Below, piece by piece: positions 51,149-64,000 of a stretch of 64,000 nt of DNA (the stretch's first letter is position 1; each line of letters begins with the position of its first letter). This DNA is from Varroa destructor. Its lineage: Eukaryota > Arthropoda > Arachnida > Mesostigmata > Varroidae. The DNA is taken from assembly GCF_002443255.2 (NCBI RefSeq), contig NW_019211455.1, positions 58,962,764-59,026,763 of the forward strand, written 5' to 3'. The translations under genes were made by a program, and so were the position numbers. Below the pieces are notes generated by a model. It worked only from the letters and a program-made list of their open reading frames with translations. It was not told where the DNA came from and made no database searches.

Positions 51149-54100
51149 GTAAGCGACACATTCTGATGACTGCTGAGTATTTGCATAGATCGGCACTATC
51201 ACAGTATGCAGCTATCAAGACTAATCGTTTAAATCAATATGCGAGTTATGAACAAGAAGTGGTAACAAGAAAATGTCACTTCTAATAGTAAATTACAAGC
51301 CGTTAATTTGAGTTGACTTTTCAGCCCAGTGTTGTCGATGCCTTTGCTGCTGTGGTGACTTGCGACAAGAGTAAAGAAGGCGAAGAAAGCGTATATTTCT
51401 TGGCCCCATGGATATGTGTATAATATTAACTGCGTCGCCGTTTGTACAACAAAGAAGATAGTTAACAGAGCAGTTCGGACGAGCAGTGAGTGAAAGGTTA
51501 CTGGACAACATGTAAAGTCCGCTGATCATTGTTTTCAATTGAGGATAACAACTAACGTAGTACCGATAAAAATTAACTAATATGGCTAATAATAAGCAAA
51601 TTCACATAATAACGGCAATATATTAACAAAAGGCTTTCGCGGAAGAATAAGACAGTCATAATAGAAATCTCTGAAGCGGCCTTAAAATGGATGGAAAGCA
51701 AGAGCGATAAATGCTTATATCTACGTGTATGTGCGTGTAAAAAACAAAAAGCAACGGTGTCAAATTCGAAAACATTCGATATAATTTTACCCTTTGTTGG
51801 CCCTCATTCGAGCTTGTTTTCTCTCAGCATATTATACGCGTGTATCTTTATACTGAACGGCAACTACGGTCATTATCTATACCTCCCGTGACTATACATG
51901 ATTGGCCAGAAATAAATATACCCATTGTATTCATTCTACACATGTCATATATGATCGAAATGCTAATCGTGATATTATATTAGCTTGTGCTTGCAAGGGT
52001 CCATGCGATGGATAAAGTTAGAGAAATTCATTGGCTCTCTAAATGTTCAAATGGAGTAAACACAATTAACGTTGTTTATAAATGAAAATTATCATGTACT
52101 ACGTCTGCGTACATACTACATCAAGTAAAGCCGTAAACTGTAATATACCAAATTGTAGACTGGACCACGATCTAAGCTTAATTTGTAGATATTCACATAG
52201 AATTTCTTCCTTTGCTTTCGAAAGAAAAGAAGTAACGATTAAAATTTGGTGACGCTACACCATCACCACCACCAGTGAGCTACACCTTTCTTGGACTGGT
52301 CGAGGCAATTTCTTGTTCCTGTGCTGTATGCTATAGCTAGTTTGCGCAAGTGAATGTGTCTCCCCAGAAATAACAGTGAACGTTCAACAGACGCTTTTTG
52401 TTTGCCGAAATCAGAAAGGACTCGAACTCCGCCTCAACACAGAGGGTCAACGACTCGTTTTCTGACAGCGACGGTGAACAGCATACAAACCCTGTTCTGC
52501 TTTGTCGCTCCCGTTAATCTCATAGAACTACTTAATTTCGTTTTTAGCCTAAAAATACTCGTATGAGTTAGCGGATGTCCTTTTTTACTGCCATTTGTGA
52601 CCCATCAAACGCCTTTTAATATCGATCTTCTTTCGCTTGTTTTGTTGTGCACTAGGAGTAACCTAAGCAAAGAGACTCACTCAAATAATAAAAATATTTG
52701 AACTAGAACTTGAAAGTGCAGCAAATCTATTGTCCTTAAAACGGAACGTGCTACGAGCCTTATAGCCCAGCTTCAGGTCAACTGTCAATGTAACATAACG
52801 TTGCCTATAGTTTCCAACTATTCTTTTACCTGCAGCCCATATATACCTGTAATGCCTTTTCTGTATATATAATGCCTTGAGAGTTAGCAATAATGAAACT
52901 ACGTTTTTTTCAATTAAGTATCGACACATTCAGGAGCTGTTGTTGGTTCAATTTCTGTGTATAGTGTCGGTGTATCAGCATATGTACATACATTTTGTAA
53001 GTTCCTGCTAAGACACGTGCAATACTGCGCGTTGGAAGATCATTGATATTGAAAGATAATTGATATTGGAAAGTTTGAATCCTTTCCAAAGAAGACAAAA
53101 CGCCTATTTTTAGATTTCAAAATAAATATTTCGTAAAGCCGTTTAGTAACATATTTAATAGCCATGACATTTTGGGTAATGATAACGCAAATAATAAGTT
53201 TGATCGAGACAGTCAATCAGTTCTTCCATTCTATCGACAATACGGCGCACATCGTTTAAAAAAGGAGGCCACTTTTCATATATTTTCAACATGAAAATTT
53301 GTTATGTATCCTTTTCAGTGATAATGTCTTATTACACGACGTATTTTGCGACATCGACGTATTTTCACAAAGACGCATAAAGAATTCGCTCATCAAGGCT
53401 AATTCGTTTCCACCATTTTACCCGTAAGGATAGGGTAGCAACTTACAAATGACGTAGTGTGAGTTCCGTGCGGATAGAGGAAACGGTCTTGTTAGTTCGC
53501 GGAGCCAATTGCGGTAATGCTAGTGCCCACATCAACGTGTTATATGTATTACTATCCTTTCCTCACTACGGTGATCTGAGACGATGCCGATACGTTTTTT
53601 GCGTCGGACTTTCCGGCGTCTGGATGCTCGCTACGCTCTTTCTCGCGTCTTTCTTCGACATAGCATTAAATAGGTAGTATAGCGGCACCCGTCTGAAAAT
53701 TATGAGCCCTCGTTCTTTTGAGGTCTTTGACTCAACATCCGCTTTGTAGGACGCGACACGAGCTCTAGCTTTTTTTGCCGCATTGCATCTAACTAATGGT
53801 GATATTCGCTTTGATAACTTATATTTCTCCAATGTTAGCTTTATTTAAACTCTGGTATTTCTCAAATACTTTTCTCCATTACTTCGCTCGTATCACTCTA
53901 CATCATAGAAAACCAATAAATCCGAAGTCATACAATTTGCACATATAAATATTTAGAATCGAAAATTCATAGTCAAGGGCTGACACGGGCAGTTGGTATC
54001 TTTATCCTGTGTGTGCTCACGTCAGCAGTATAGACGACCCAACTATACCAATCCGCTATTTCCTTGCAGGTACTTTAAAATACAGTCTGGGCAGTGACCC

Positions 54101-55305
54101 GCTTGTAGTTGTTGCTCTTATTTTTCCAATACTTTCGTGTTCTTTACGGAACGAAGTCACTATATGTATATATACCAGTTTATACCACTATTTATTTCAG
54201 TTTTAGTTCCAAAAAAACAAAAGTTACTCTAAAGAGACTTCTGATGTAAACGTATTCATTACTCATCCAGTTAGCATGGCTAGAATATACTGCGCGACGC
54301 GGTTATCTTAAATCACTGAAAACAAAACAGTTCAACCGTGTCGTAGATGACACAATAGCCGACAGGGCCGCGTCGTAAGGTAGTAGTAACAAGGCAGATG
54401 GGCACCACCCTTCAACGCAAGCAAATTACCGACAGCAGGCGCGAACTCTCTGAGCATATCTCACACGGGCGGCTATAGAAGCACATTTTAAATGAAAACT
54501 GAGACTGAATAAATAACACTATCTAATCAAACCCCTATATATCCCCTTTAAGTTTCATGCACAATAACGAATGATCAGAAAATAGCCATTGTTGGTTTTT
54601 CTGCCTTGAATACGCTGACAACTAATATTAAATATATCACAAAATATTGTACGATAGTATTGGTTACTTGTATCTTTATTGAATTCATCGACCTAATTGA
54701 CCTCGAGAGACAACATCGGCTATTTGTGGCTTAATTGACCTTTTACAAGTAAACTAATAGGCTCAATCGCGTCTAACCTCATTCTGATAGTGGACTTGAT
54801 CCCAAGTATATATAAATAAAATCCTTCGTTTCGGAAACACTTCTGTTGGGCGCTTCTATCTTGAGTGAGCTGCGCTCTTCTTTTGTGATACCGACGATTA
54901 TATATGCGGCAAGCTGAGTCATTTGGCCCTGACAATGAGCAAAACACTCAAATCTCTGTCCCAGTAAACGAGTGACGTCGATCAAATAGAAGGGAAGGTA
55001 AATAACTGAACGTGCGGAATCCATTCTTGCTTATTAGTAAATGTACGAGTATGATATAACGAAATAACTCTTCGACAAACGATTGGCAACTCTCCCTGCT
55101 AAGAGCCCCTTCCCCTAAGTGAAGACAGCAGGAACACGAATTTCTTTTAGTTACAGTTTTTTTGGCCATGTTCATGCATGCATGCAGGTTACATTATTGA
55201 TATTTAAACTGCTACTCCACTAGCTTCACAATACTATAAACATTCAGCTCCTTCCAATATGAAATTTCTGTTTTTATAATTTATTTTCGAAGGGTGCCAG
55301 CTGGG
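51149..55305. other. Non-coding span, no gene recognised
   Basis: AT-rich. A plus-strand frame at 53459-53677 ends in a hydrophobic segment (VFCVGLSGVWMLATLFLASF) that would span a membrane, but it has no good start, splice or family support. Confidence 0.5.
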
Positions 55306-55694
55306 TATATATAGATTGCCGCGTTCTCCCATCACGAGCGTTCTTCACGAGATAAACAGTGAATCTAAGTAGGAAGGCCGGTTAACAAGACGCAGACGCA
55401 GCGTCGAGCAGATTATTTTTATTAACACTCTGAGAGCATATCATCATCAACAACACAAAGAAATGCAGAAAATATATAACTACCACCCACAGATCGCTAC
55501 ATAGACAGCAACCGAAAAGACGTCATCATCGCAGAGAAATGTTCGCCATTACGCATTCACGATCGGACAGGTTGAATGCTCTTTTGACAGATCACGTCAT
55601 TCCAGAATTCGCAGCGTCAACAACTATTAACTTTGACGGCAAAATAGCGACGCCAGCATATGCCCAGCGAATCGAGCTAACCATGAACCGTTAA
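55306..55694 (+). promoter_or_regulatory. Candidate TATA promoter and short leader ORF
   Basis: TATATATAG at 55306-55314 is followed by a switch from AT-rich to GC-richer, CAA/CAG/CGA-rich sequence that lasts, with breaks, to about 57.3 kb. About 30 bases downstream the initiator match is weak (CCATCAC). The ATG at 55539 opens 51 codons (MFAITHSRSDRLNALLTDHV) ending at 55694. It may be the start of an untranslated first exon of a plus-strand gene. Low certainty. Confidence 0.2.
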
Positions 55695-58600
55695 CAAATA
55701 TCACCACAGTGAAAGGTCAGTCGAACGCACAAAAACCTGCTCAAAATAGTAAACGAACAGCATGATAACGAGGTACATCATCATCGAAGAAAAGGGGCTA
55801 TCAAAATAAAAAATGACTTAACTGCATTTAATTGCAAATTATTGTATCGTTCTATAACGGACATTGGGAAATCTCCTGCAGTTCCGATGCATTATTATTA
55901 GGCTCAAATAACGAACTTGAATTGAGAATTTGTTCGTAATGCTTATTTATGCGAACTGTGCACTTCTTGGTTAGCCTACATATATCCCGCATCCTCGCCT
56001 ATCTGCAAGTGCAGTTGTTTGAAACCTGGCTACGAAATGACACGATAACACAATTATACTAGAACATAACTAGCGATGCCTTTTTCTGGTCTCTTCTCAA
56101 AGCTGTGTACAGTGAAGGCGACTCTCAGTTTTCCGCCGAACAAAGGCCTTGATATATTTCGAGCGGCTATTCATGTGGTGTTCGCTGGTTCGCTGTGGTT
56201 GACGCTGCGCAGTAGTAGATTTCAGCAACGTGTACTATCATCGTCACCACTATGAAATGGTGCTAGTCGGAATAGCCTACTGCTGACTAACCATTCTCGG
56301 CTGCGTACGTCGCGTCTATTGCAATCAAATCAGTCAGATCAGCAAAACGACATTTCTTATGGCTGTAGGCCACGTCTGTAGCACAAGATCCTTGAATCAG
56401 GAACTTCGTATACAGCTATACTGTGCTGCGTACGCTCGTTTTCGTTCGACTCTACACACCCCGCTAACAGCAAGGATATGACTCTATTGAAATTCAGCCT
56501 ATATGCACGAACATGTAGCTATAATAAACTTCAACTATTGGCAAAAGCTTATGTTAAATTCTATCACACATGTGCAAATGTCCGTAAAATAAATGCATAT
56601 AAAATGTTTCGACGAAATCATTTTTAGCCGTTATTGATAGATATTTGTGGTATATTACTTTAGCAGTTTCTGCTTTTGTCTTATCGTCTTTATTTAATAA
56701 TAATGCTACAGTAACGAATAATGAATTTCACCATCCGATTTGAAGAAACGTATATGCCGTGCTTTCACGAACGTCCTGAATTGGTTGCTTTACTTCAGCT
56801 CTGATTCTGCAACACCGCGAACGACATCATAATCCTAAGTGGCTGCTCAGCTGCATGGGGCACTACCTGTCCAATCACTATCTACCTATGTTCGAAGCAC
56901 AGCTAGTCTCAACTGGATAGCGGTTTGTGTTCAGCCAGTTTCATTTCACTGCGCTCTCGCGTTTTCACTAGCCAACGACACAATCGATTGCCGTCTAAAT
57001 ACAATAGATCTCTAAGCTGCAATTCTGCTTACTTCGCTCGTTGTACGCTATTGCAGACTTTTAAATATTATATGCTGGGAAATTCTTTTTGTTTTACTCA
57101 TTCGCCACACTGCTTCTCTATATCATCACAGCACAACACGTCGTCGAGGGTATAGAGCACTACACAGTCGTAGCTGCGTCTTACGAAAATTGATATATTC
57201 CGCTGGATCCGCCACGTTTACTTGCGCTACAGGCAGGTAGCACCAGCTTGGGACAACACAAAGATGTCTTCTCGCGCTAATCGTAATGGTAATGCTCGGA
57301 ATATCGTTGATAGATTGAGTGTTCCGCAAGCTTATAGTAGAGCACTGTCACAGCATACTGACGATTTTTTTTAGTGACCACCACGAACGAAAAACTAGGT
57401 ATTGCAAACAATAGACCTACTACTTCTAAAATTAATACATTTTAAATAATATCTCTTACGATTTGTTACTACATTTTAATAATATCTATTGCAAGCTTTT
57501 ACGAGACTAGATCGTCCATAATCGGAATACATCCTATCTAACATATATGTATAAAATGCTTAAACTTCCACGCATTTTATAAGAACAAAATTATAGAAAT
57601 TTAAACTTGGTCCAATGAAAATCACAACCAGGTAGAATCGATTTTTGGCAGGAGGCAAGTTGCGCCGCCCTACAGCTTCTGGATTCATTGCAGAACATAC
57701 ACGAGTATGTGCATATCGATTCGTTCACAGACAGACAAGCAGGCAGGATCAAGTAGTTCAAAGGCTCATGATTCCGAAACCACTAAGCATTACATGGACC
57801 ATATCGCTTTTCAGCGTCTATCTACCTCTTTGGTTTGCGCTTCGCAACGCTTTGCGTTTATTACAAGCAAGACAAACGCTGATTAGACCCAAAATAGACT
57901 AAAATAGTTGAAAATGTACCAGCAGGGAACACAGGGGTGCACAAAACGGCAAATTTACATTACTTTCAATTGATAATGTTTGGGTTATCACTAAATCGGT
58001 GTATATGTGTGCTAATACATTGTGGAGTATTCTGAATGCAAAACAAATTTGTCACCCAAGTTCTTTCATGGTCATCTAGCTTTAAGCTCACTACCTCTAA
58101 GCTCAAAATGTCTGTACACATATCATACATGTACCATAATCATAATAATTGAACATGTCAGTTTACTGTTTTGATTTAATAATAATGCATGAACACATAA
58201 AATTATAATGCAAAAGGCTACAAACAAAATTATCTGATGAAGATTTACCGAACCGGGCTAACTAAAAATCAATCTACGGCTTCCACTCTGGGGGAATCTC
58301 CAAAACTTTGTTCCACTCATTTAGCCATTTGCGCAGACAAATACGACGGTTGTGTGGTGTCTTTTTTGTATATTTAGGCCACTTCGGTCGTCAGTCAATA
58401 CTATCATTGGTGCTATTATGGTGTAGTACGATTACGGCCATATCGATATTCATCTACTATGTTGCATTTAGCATGGTGATAATATTGATATGCTATTCGT
58501 AGAACAGTGACTGTGCTCTTGAAGCAGAAGTAATTTTCTTTCCAATGCTAAGGGTGGATTTTGAATGTTATCGCCCTCAGCTCCGTCGACATACAAATGG

Positions 58601-61600
58601 GACAGCACTTTAATTACAGCATACACAGAGAGATAGTAATTACATATAACTTTATTAAAATAATTTCAAATGAGCACGCGAAAACACTAACACGTAATAT
58701 ATTCTAGTAAACAGCGTCTGCTTCAGTGTATACATGCACTTTCTATTTAGCCGTTGCTTTGTTTAGAACATGCAAGTCAGGGTACGTACAACTCTGGGTG
58801 CAGAAAGTCCTGAATACTTAAAACCGAATTTTCGTTGATTTCGTTGAACTAAATGAAACCAGAAATGCTGAGTACCGCTGTTAAAAAGCATGGCAGTTTT
58901 AGTAAAAGTAAGACTATATATTTCGGGCTCACCATTTTAACCATAGATATCCGTGTGTCACTTGAAAATGGCTGAACCAAGGACAGATTTTTCACGATTT
59001 CATTCTTTATAAAAGAAGGCAAATTCTAAGTAACGAAAAGCACGCAGGAACGCCTTCATATAATAGGGTCCAATGAACATTGTAATACTAATTTTAATTA
59101 TTAGTCTCAGTATTACGGATATCATTTTAAAAAAATGTATTGTTAATACTTTATAGTACACAACTGCATCGTATGATTGGGAGAAGCAAGAAGTAAAGGT
59201 GTTTTAAGTCTCTTCTTTAGAAATAAATGGCGCGCTTACCAACGCTGCAATCCAGCTGTGAGTCCGATAGACCTCCAATCTCAAATGGGTAATACTAAAA
59301 TCACATATATATAACAAGACGGTATGTGTTGAATGAAGGGGACCCTCAAGAAGCAAATTATCACAGTGTGATAAACTGATGTACACTCGAACCTAGTACC
59401 TTTGTGTCAGGAACCGCATACACTCGTATTTTTAAAATATTCTTTAATAAATATAATAGATGTCCCCTAAAGTTAGAAATAATTACTTGCAGCTTAGGAC
59501 AAAAGTTCATATACGGAGCTCATTGTCGATAAATTGCAGTTTCGCATTTGCACACTCACTGTTCCTTTGCTCAATGAAATGTGTTTCGTATATATCATAG
59601 TCTTAAGATTCAGTATGATCGTATTGATACTTAGAAGCTAACGTTAAAAAGCAAACTCTATCTATATAAAGTATTTATCCGTAGGCTGTTCAGAAATATT
59701 TTCTCTGTAATTATACGGTTCCTAATACGTAGATGAAACAAACAAAAGATGGCTCACATGAGAAGAATTGGCTTGGCCCAAAAAGTTCGCTTTTTCTGGG
59801 TAAGCATACTCGTGGGAAGCTTATTAATCAGAAAGTCAAGCAAGCTGCTTTTCGTTTTCCCAAGCAGGCGTAGTATGGTATACAGACAATATAGTATCTA
59901 ATGAATATACGTTAACATGTAAAACCTGCATTCTGCTGTTACCTCTTGCCTTTTTATGTGATTCGACATAAGTCTTGTTCTCTTCCTTTTTTGAACTATC
60001 TTTCGGTTTTTTCAATTATATCTTACTTTTTGCTTTTCAACGACGTTTGTTCGGCTAAATCGGTTCTCCTCGCGGCATTCCCTACGCAATCATAGTGTGA
60101 GAACAAACCAATGAATGGCTGACCTGTGCAGAGGATCCTGCGCCGGTCGTATTTTGCTGATACACGAATTTGCAAACAACACATCGACCAGCCGATTCAA
60201 TTCTTTTGGTTTCACTCGAAGCAAATCCTTCGACAGGACGCTTTTTCCCATGAAAGCGCTGGGAAAAAGATGAACTACGGTGATATAACAAAACAGTAGC
60301 CGGAATGCTAACGGAACAAGCGACGGGTGCTAATGGAAATGATACATCGTTTCAATGCTGCATGGCTCCAACGAATCCTTAGCTATTGTTCACCACCTGT
60401 GCTATACTTGCGCTCGTCTTTCCTGTTCGACTAGATCGAAAGTGTCCTGAGCTGGTAACACTGACGAAAACTACATAATAGCGTTCTTGTCCATGCCTTT
60501 CGCCCTGTCAGCAAGCGACGCGTTCTTCATCTAACGAATCTTGTTTATACATAAAATGGCCAAGAAACGGAAAAGCAACGATGATAATGGCAGTACTGAA
60601 CTCCAAGTCCACTAAATTTAATTTAGTAACAAAGATTGCCCGAATAAGGATACGAGGCCACAGTCATAACTAGCGATAACCTAAACATAGAAATTACAAG
60701 TACTGTACGAAATGAGCGCACTAAAGTTTTCAATAAGTACTGAATCTAACGTTGTGCGAAGGAATCACTTTAAATATATCATCATAAATCAATAAAACTG
60801 TGCATCACTTTATCAAGAACTTGGCCACGGTAATATTTCATAGTTGAAAAACTATAGGAACTGATTTCTAGGCTACAAAAAAATTATTTCGTGATGTACT
60901 ACTTTGCGTTCATCCATTCCCAGATCTTCCGATATTTCGTTCTTCTTGCAGTGGACACAATGGCTTCCAAAACCTCATCCTGCATTTCTCATCTGTAAGT
61001 GTCAATTCAAATTTTTTTAACACGGGTACATAAACACTATTTCTTGACATTAGAACATAGTTTGCTTGAATTGTTTTCACGTTGCTCTCCTGCCTGTGAA
61101 AAGTTAATGTTCATGCAACAGTAAAAAACGCACCACACTTACTCCATTGTTGTCTATCGAGTATTGATATTACATTTTTGTACCACATAGTAGTATTTCT
61201 CGCAATCAAGGTCACTACCACTAACTACTGGAGTTCATCTACTGTTTCATTTAACTTCTCTCAAACTCGTTATATTGAACTTCGGCTGAAAATGCTACTT
61301 GTTCTGATTTTCTAACTTCAATCGCCTACGAATGGACTGAAACGGATGGTTATAACTTCCATAATTTGTTTTTATAGAAATTTCTCTGTCCTCTGCGCAT
61401 GACACTACGACAGCATAAGACACCTGCAGTATGTGTTTGAATCAAGTTAATGACTTTAGGCGTTTTTGTTCATTCAACAACATTAGTAACAGAGGGGTGA
61501 AATTGTTCATGTATACACAACAAATGGATTCCAAAGTAGACAACGGCTTATTGTTCTTCTGCCATAAGTACCTCATCATTATGCTCTACTTCTTCATCTT

Positions 61601-62439
61601 TACAACTTTATTACCATTTTCGCTATAGATATTTAACAGCTACAATAACGATGGTTATTGTATAAAATATTGGCATACTCCGCATGCTTTGTCTTGCAAG
61701 AGCGTGGGTGACTAGTTCCCCTATTGGTTTTTGAGTGGTACCAAACGGTATATAATATATCACGACACCTTCAGTTTATGAATGGCACTGAGCGAAAATG
61801 ATACGCGAAAATAGATTCCTCGTGCATACCGTGCTTTGCATGTTACAGAACCAAAATGGACGTCCAACTATCGACATGATTTTTATGCATAGCAACTTGG
61901 TTACGCATTCCTTTTGTCATTTTATAATATTATATAGACGTATAAACAAATGCAAGGGGTAAGCCTTTCATCCATTCGCAATCATTCTTCGTTTGGCACC
62001 CGGCGACAGTTGTCGCTGTCTTACCAGTTGCTTACACAGCCTGTAAAGCTAAGTGGAACCTCTTCGAATTCAACTAGAATTGATGGCCCGAACAGTTTTC
62101 CGAAGTATTTGATTATCGATTCATATGAGAGACCGCATTTTGACCTCCAAAAAGAGCGACACTAATCATCAAATCGGCGGCGATCAACAAAAGGCAAAAA
62201 AAAATTCGAACACTGAAAACGATAAATTAACCTCGTGATTTTTTTTCCTTTTTTAACTGCGGATTCATAAACTTTGTATTTTTAATAGGGAAGTATAATT
62301 TATCTAATCATACTCGCACAAATCAGCTTTGTAAAATGTTTACGTATTCGTTGATGTAGGATCATCAGTTTCTGCGTCCTTCATATTTCCTCATTTATAG
62401 TATGATTCACAATTTTCAAGGATTATATAACCCAATCCA
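55695..62439. other. Non-coding span with GC-richer patches, no gene recognised
   Basis: Higher GC continues to about 57.3 kb and recurs near 60.0-60.6 kb, where a minus-strand frame (60082-60291) is balanced in composition but unsupported. A plus-strand ATG frame at 61950-62165 is similar. No repeats of note and no recognised domains. Confidence 0.5.
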
Positions 62440-62750
62440 TGAATTCCGGAAACTAATTAGAAGACTCCCGAGACTGACTAGGAGAATTCGACAACTGATT
62501 CCGGAAACTAATTGGAAGACTCCGGAGACTGACTAGAAGAGTCTGACAACTGATTCCGGAAACTGATTAGAAGAGTTCGGAGACTAACTAAAAGAGTCCA
62601 ACAACTGATTCCGGGAACTGATTAGAGGAGTCTGGAGATTGACTAGGAGAGTCTGAAGACCGACTAAGAGAGTCCGGAGGCTGATTAGGATGGTTTGGAG
62701 ACTGATTAATAGAACCCAACAACTTATTTCGGAAACTGATTAGAAGAAGA
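62440..62750. repeat. Minisatellite with 21-bp unit and 55-bp higher-order period
   Basis: The unit reads like TGACTAGAAGAGTCTGGAGAC (21 bp), alternating with a clipped 13-bp form TGATTCCGGAAAC. The order is 13(14)-21-21 three times, then 13, five 21-bp units, and 13 again, followed by a part unit that decays into AGAAGA. The 21+21+13 block makes a 55-bp higher-order repeat. Units differ by several bases, so the array is not very recent. The 13-bp form breaks frame and TGA/TAG recur, so it is not coding. Confidence 0.93.
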
Positions 62751-64000
62751 TAGAAGAAGATGCGTGTATATGTATATATCTATCGGTGCTCAAGAAATGC
62801 ATTTAAAAAAAATATGTCTTCTACTCAATTCATTCGAAATATATATCTGTAATATGTATTTATTATTCAATTAACATCTACCGAAACATCACCTTTGTTG
62901 CTCGGCGAAATCCGAAGCCCTTTTGGCATTTTTTGGAGATGATAATAGGGTCCTAAACCATGAAACCTGAACACAGCTCCTGCTCCATGATTTTCTAATG
63001 AAAAAAGCCAGCGATCTCAATAGCATACTGATTTAATAGAGGGGATATTCACACTAATTAAAAAAGCATACCGAGTCATCAGCAAATTTTCACGAGGGCG
63101 ATGATGCTTAATTGCACTCGAATAGGTTAAGCAGAGGTCTCAAGTTAGGGTTTATTATGACAGCATATTCCTTATTTATGCAAAAGCATCGTGCCTAGGT
63201 ATAATTTAGAGTGTTACTTTTGTATATAGAATCGAGTATATACATTGATGGAGTCTCTACAGTGAACTTTGATGTGCTCTGATAAAATAGATCAACAGAC
63301 TAAAACTGAGCCTGCCCTAGACTAGCTAAATTTTAAAAACAATCGTTAAACGAAAATTTTTGCAAACAAAATGTTTTTTTTAGAAAAAAACGTACGCTTG
63401 GAAATGGAAAGTGGCTTACGTTCAAACAACGAATTGGCCAAGGCGCAAAAATAGAGGAATCACGCACCTGCTTCAACCATTACAAAATATTGCCTTGTAT
63501 CCTATGTTTTCTTGTTATGGTTTGACTTTGGTCATAAGAAATAGCTGAATAGTGAGAGAAAGCACCAGATCTTCGTGCAAGCTTTGTTTAAAGAGATGTA
63601 ACCGATACTAGCTTTTGTAATGCTTTAGTGCTTTTTCTCAAGTGTTTTGAAATTTTTAATATTGCGCTAAATATAATCGATCTTTGATTGTATTTTAAGC
63701 TCCAACTATTATATTTACAAATAAATCTTTACGATTAGCCGCAACAAGATCCTTAAGGTTGTTGCAATTCCTAAAAAAAAACTATCTTTGTAAAAAATTG
63801 TAAAAAAAAAATTAAAAAAAAGGAAAAAATAGTAAAATTTTTATTATTGATACCCCACAATTAGTATTTTCAACTAACGGAGAATTGAAGAAATCCTGTA
63901 AACAAGATGTTTCGTTCATTGTTGCTTCGTAAGCAATCTTTGGTTCTGGCTTTTGTCAACCTATTGATAAAGATCATATAATACTGAATCTCAAACAGTT
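62751..64000. other. Non-coding span, nothing seen
   Basis: AT-rich, with A runs at 63773-63782 and 63804-63827. No open frame of note. Confidence 0.7.

Noticed and set aside
1..64000. Search by eye for tRNA B-box sequences, CRISPR-like spaced repeats and transposase or reverse transcriptase motifs
   Set aside because: No convincing match; the only regular array is the minisatellite at 62440-62750, which has no unique spacers.

Overview
The window looks like a gene-poor, AT-rich stretch of an animal nuclear genome, most likely an arthropod. The evidence is a spliced multi-exon gene with GT..AG introns, long non-coding spans, no operons or Shine-Dalgarno sites, and a protein family (bark beetle/anakonda) best known from insects. 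A parasitiform mite or another chelicerate would fit the AT content and the moderate introns, but that is a guess.

Left end, 1-14187, minus strand: one gene explains nearly all coding signal. Joining exons by splice site and reading frame gives 16 consecutive exons, 6638 nt or about 2212 codons, with every junction phase agreeing. The product is a large extracellular protein built from three rounds of the same module: a beta-strand 'left border' segment (often GG...PY.V..D...A.L.I..GV), a six-cysteine SRCR domain, parallel beta-helix repeats, a CUB-like domain, more beta-helix, and in rounds 1 and 2 a closing W-rich box (NYWS/NFWG then R.FD..D..N.A). This is the architecture of Drosophila Bark beetle/Anakonda, the transmembrane organiser of tricellular septate junctions. 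The window lacks the 5' exons (signal peptide and most of the first left border segment, not found upstream) and the 3' end (rest of module 3, the expected C-type lectin-like domain, membrane span and tail), because the last visible exon runs off position 1. That exon (1-1664) is fully open and easy to miss because it has neither a start nor a stop in the window.

14188-64000: about 50 kb with no gene I can name. It holds short unsupported ORFs, several patches of visibly higher GC with CAA/CGA/GAT-rich text (about 35.2-35.6, 40.8-42.7, 46.8-47.8, 48.6-49.2, 55.3-57.3 and 60.0-60.6 kb) that look like promoter or 5' UTR sequence, a few exon-like open stretches with splice signals (best at 50985-51148, plus strand), palindromes (the largest is 45 nt at 23517-23561), and a higher-order tandem repeat at 62440-62750. 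Some of this may be the 5' intron and upstream region of bark, or first exons of neighbouring genes. I recognised no transposon protein, tRNA or CRISPR array, and no clearly new multi-gene system.
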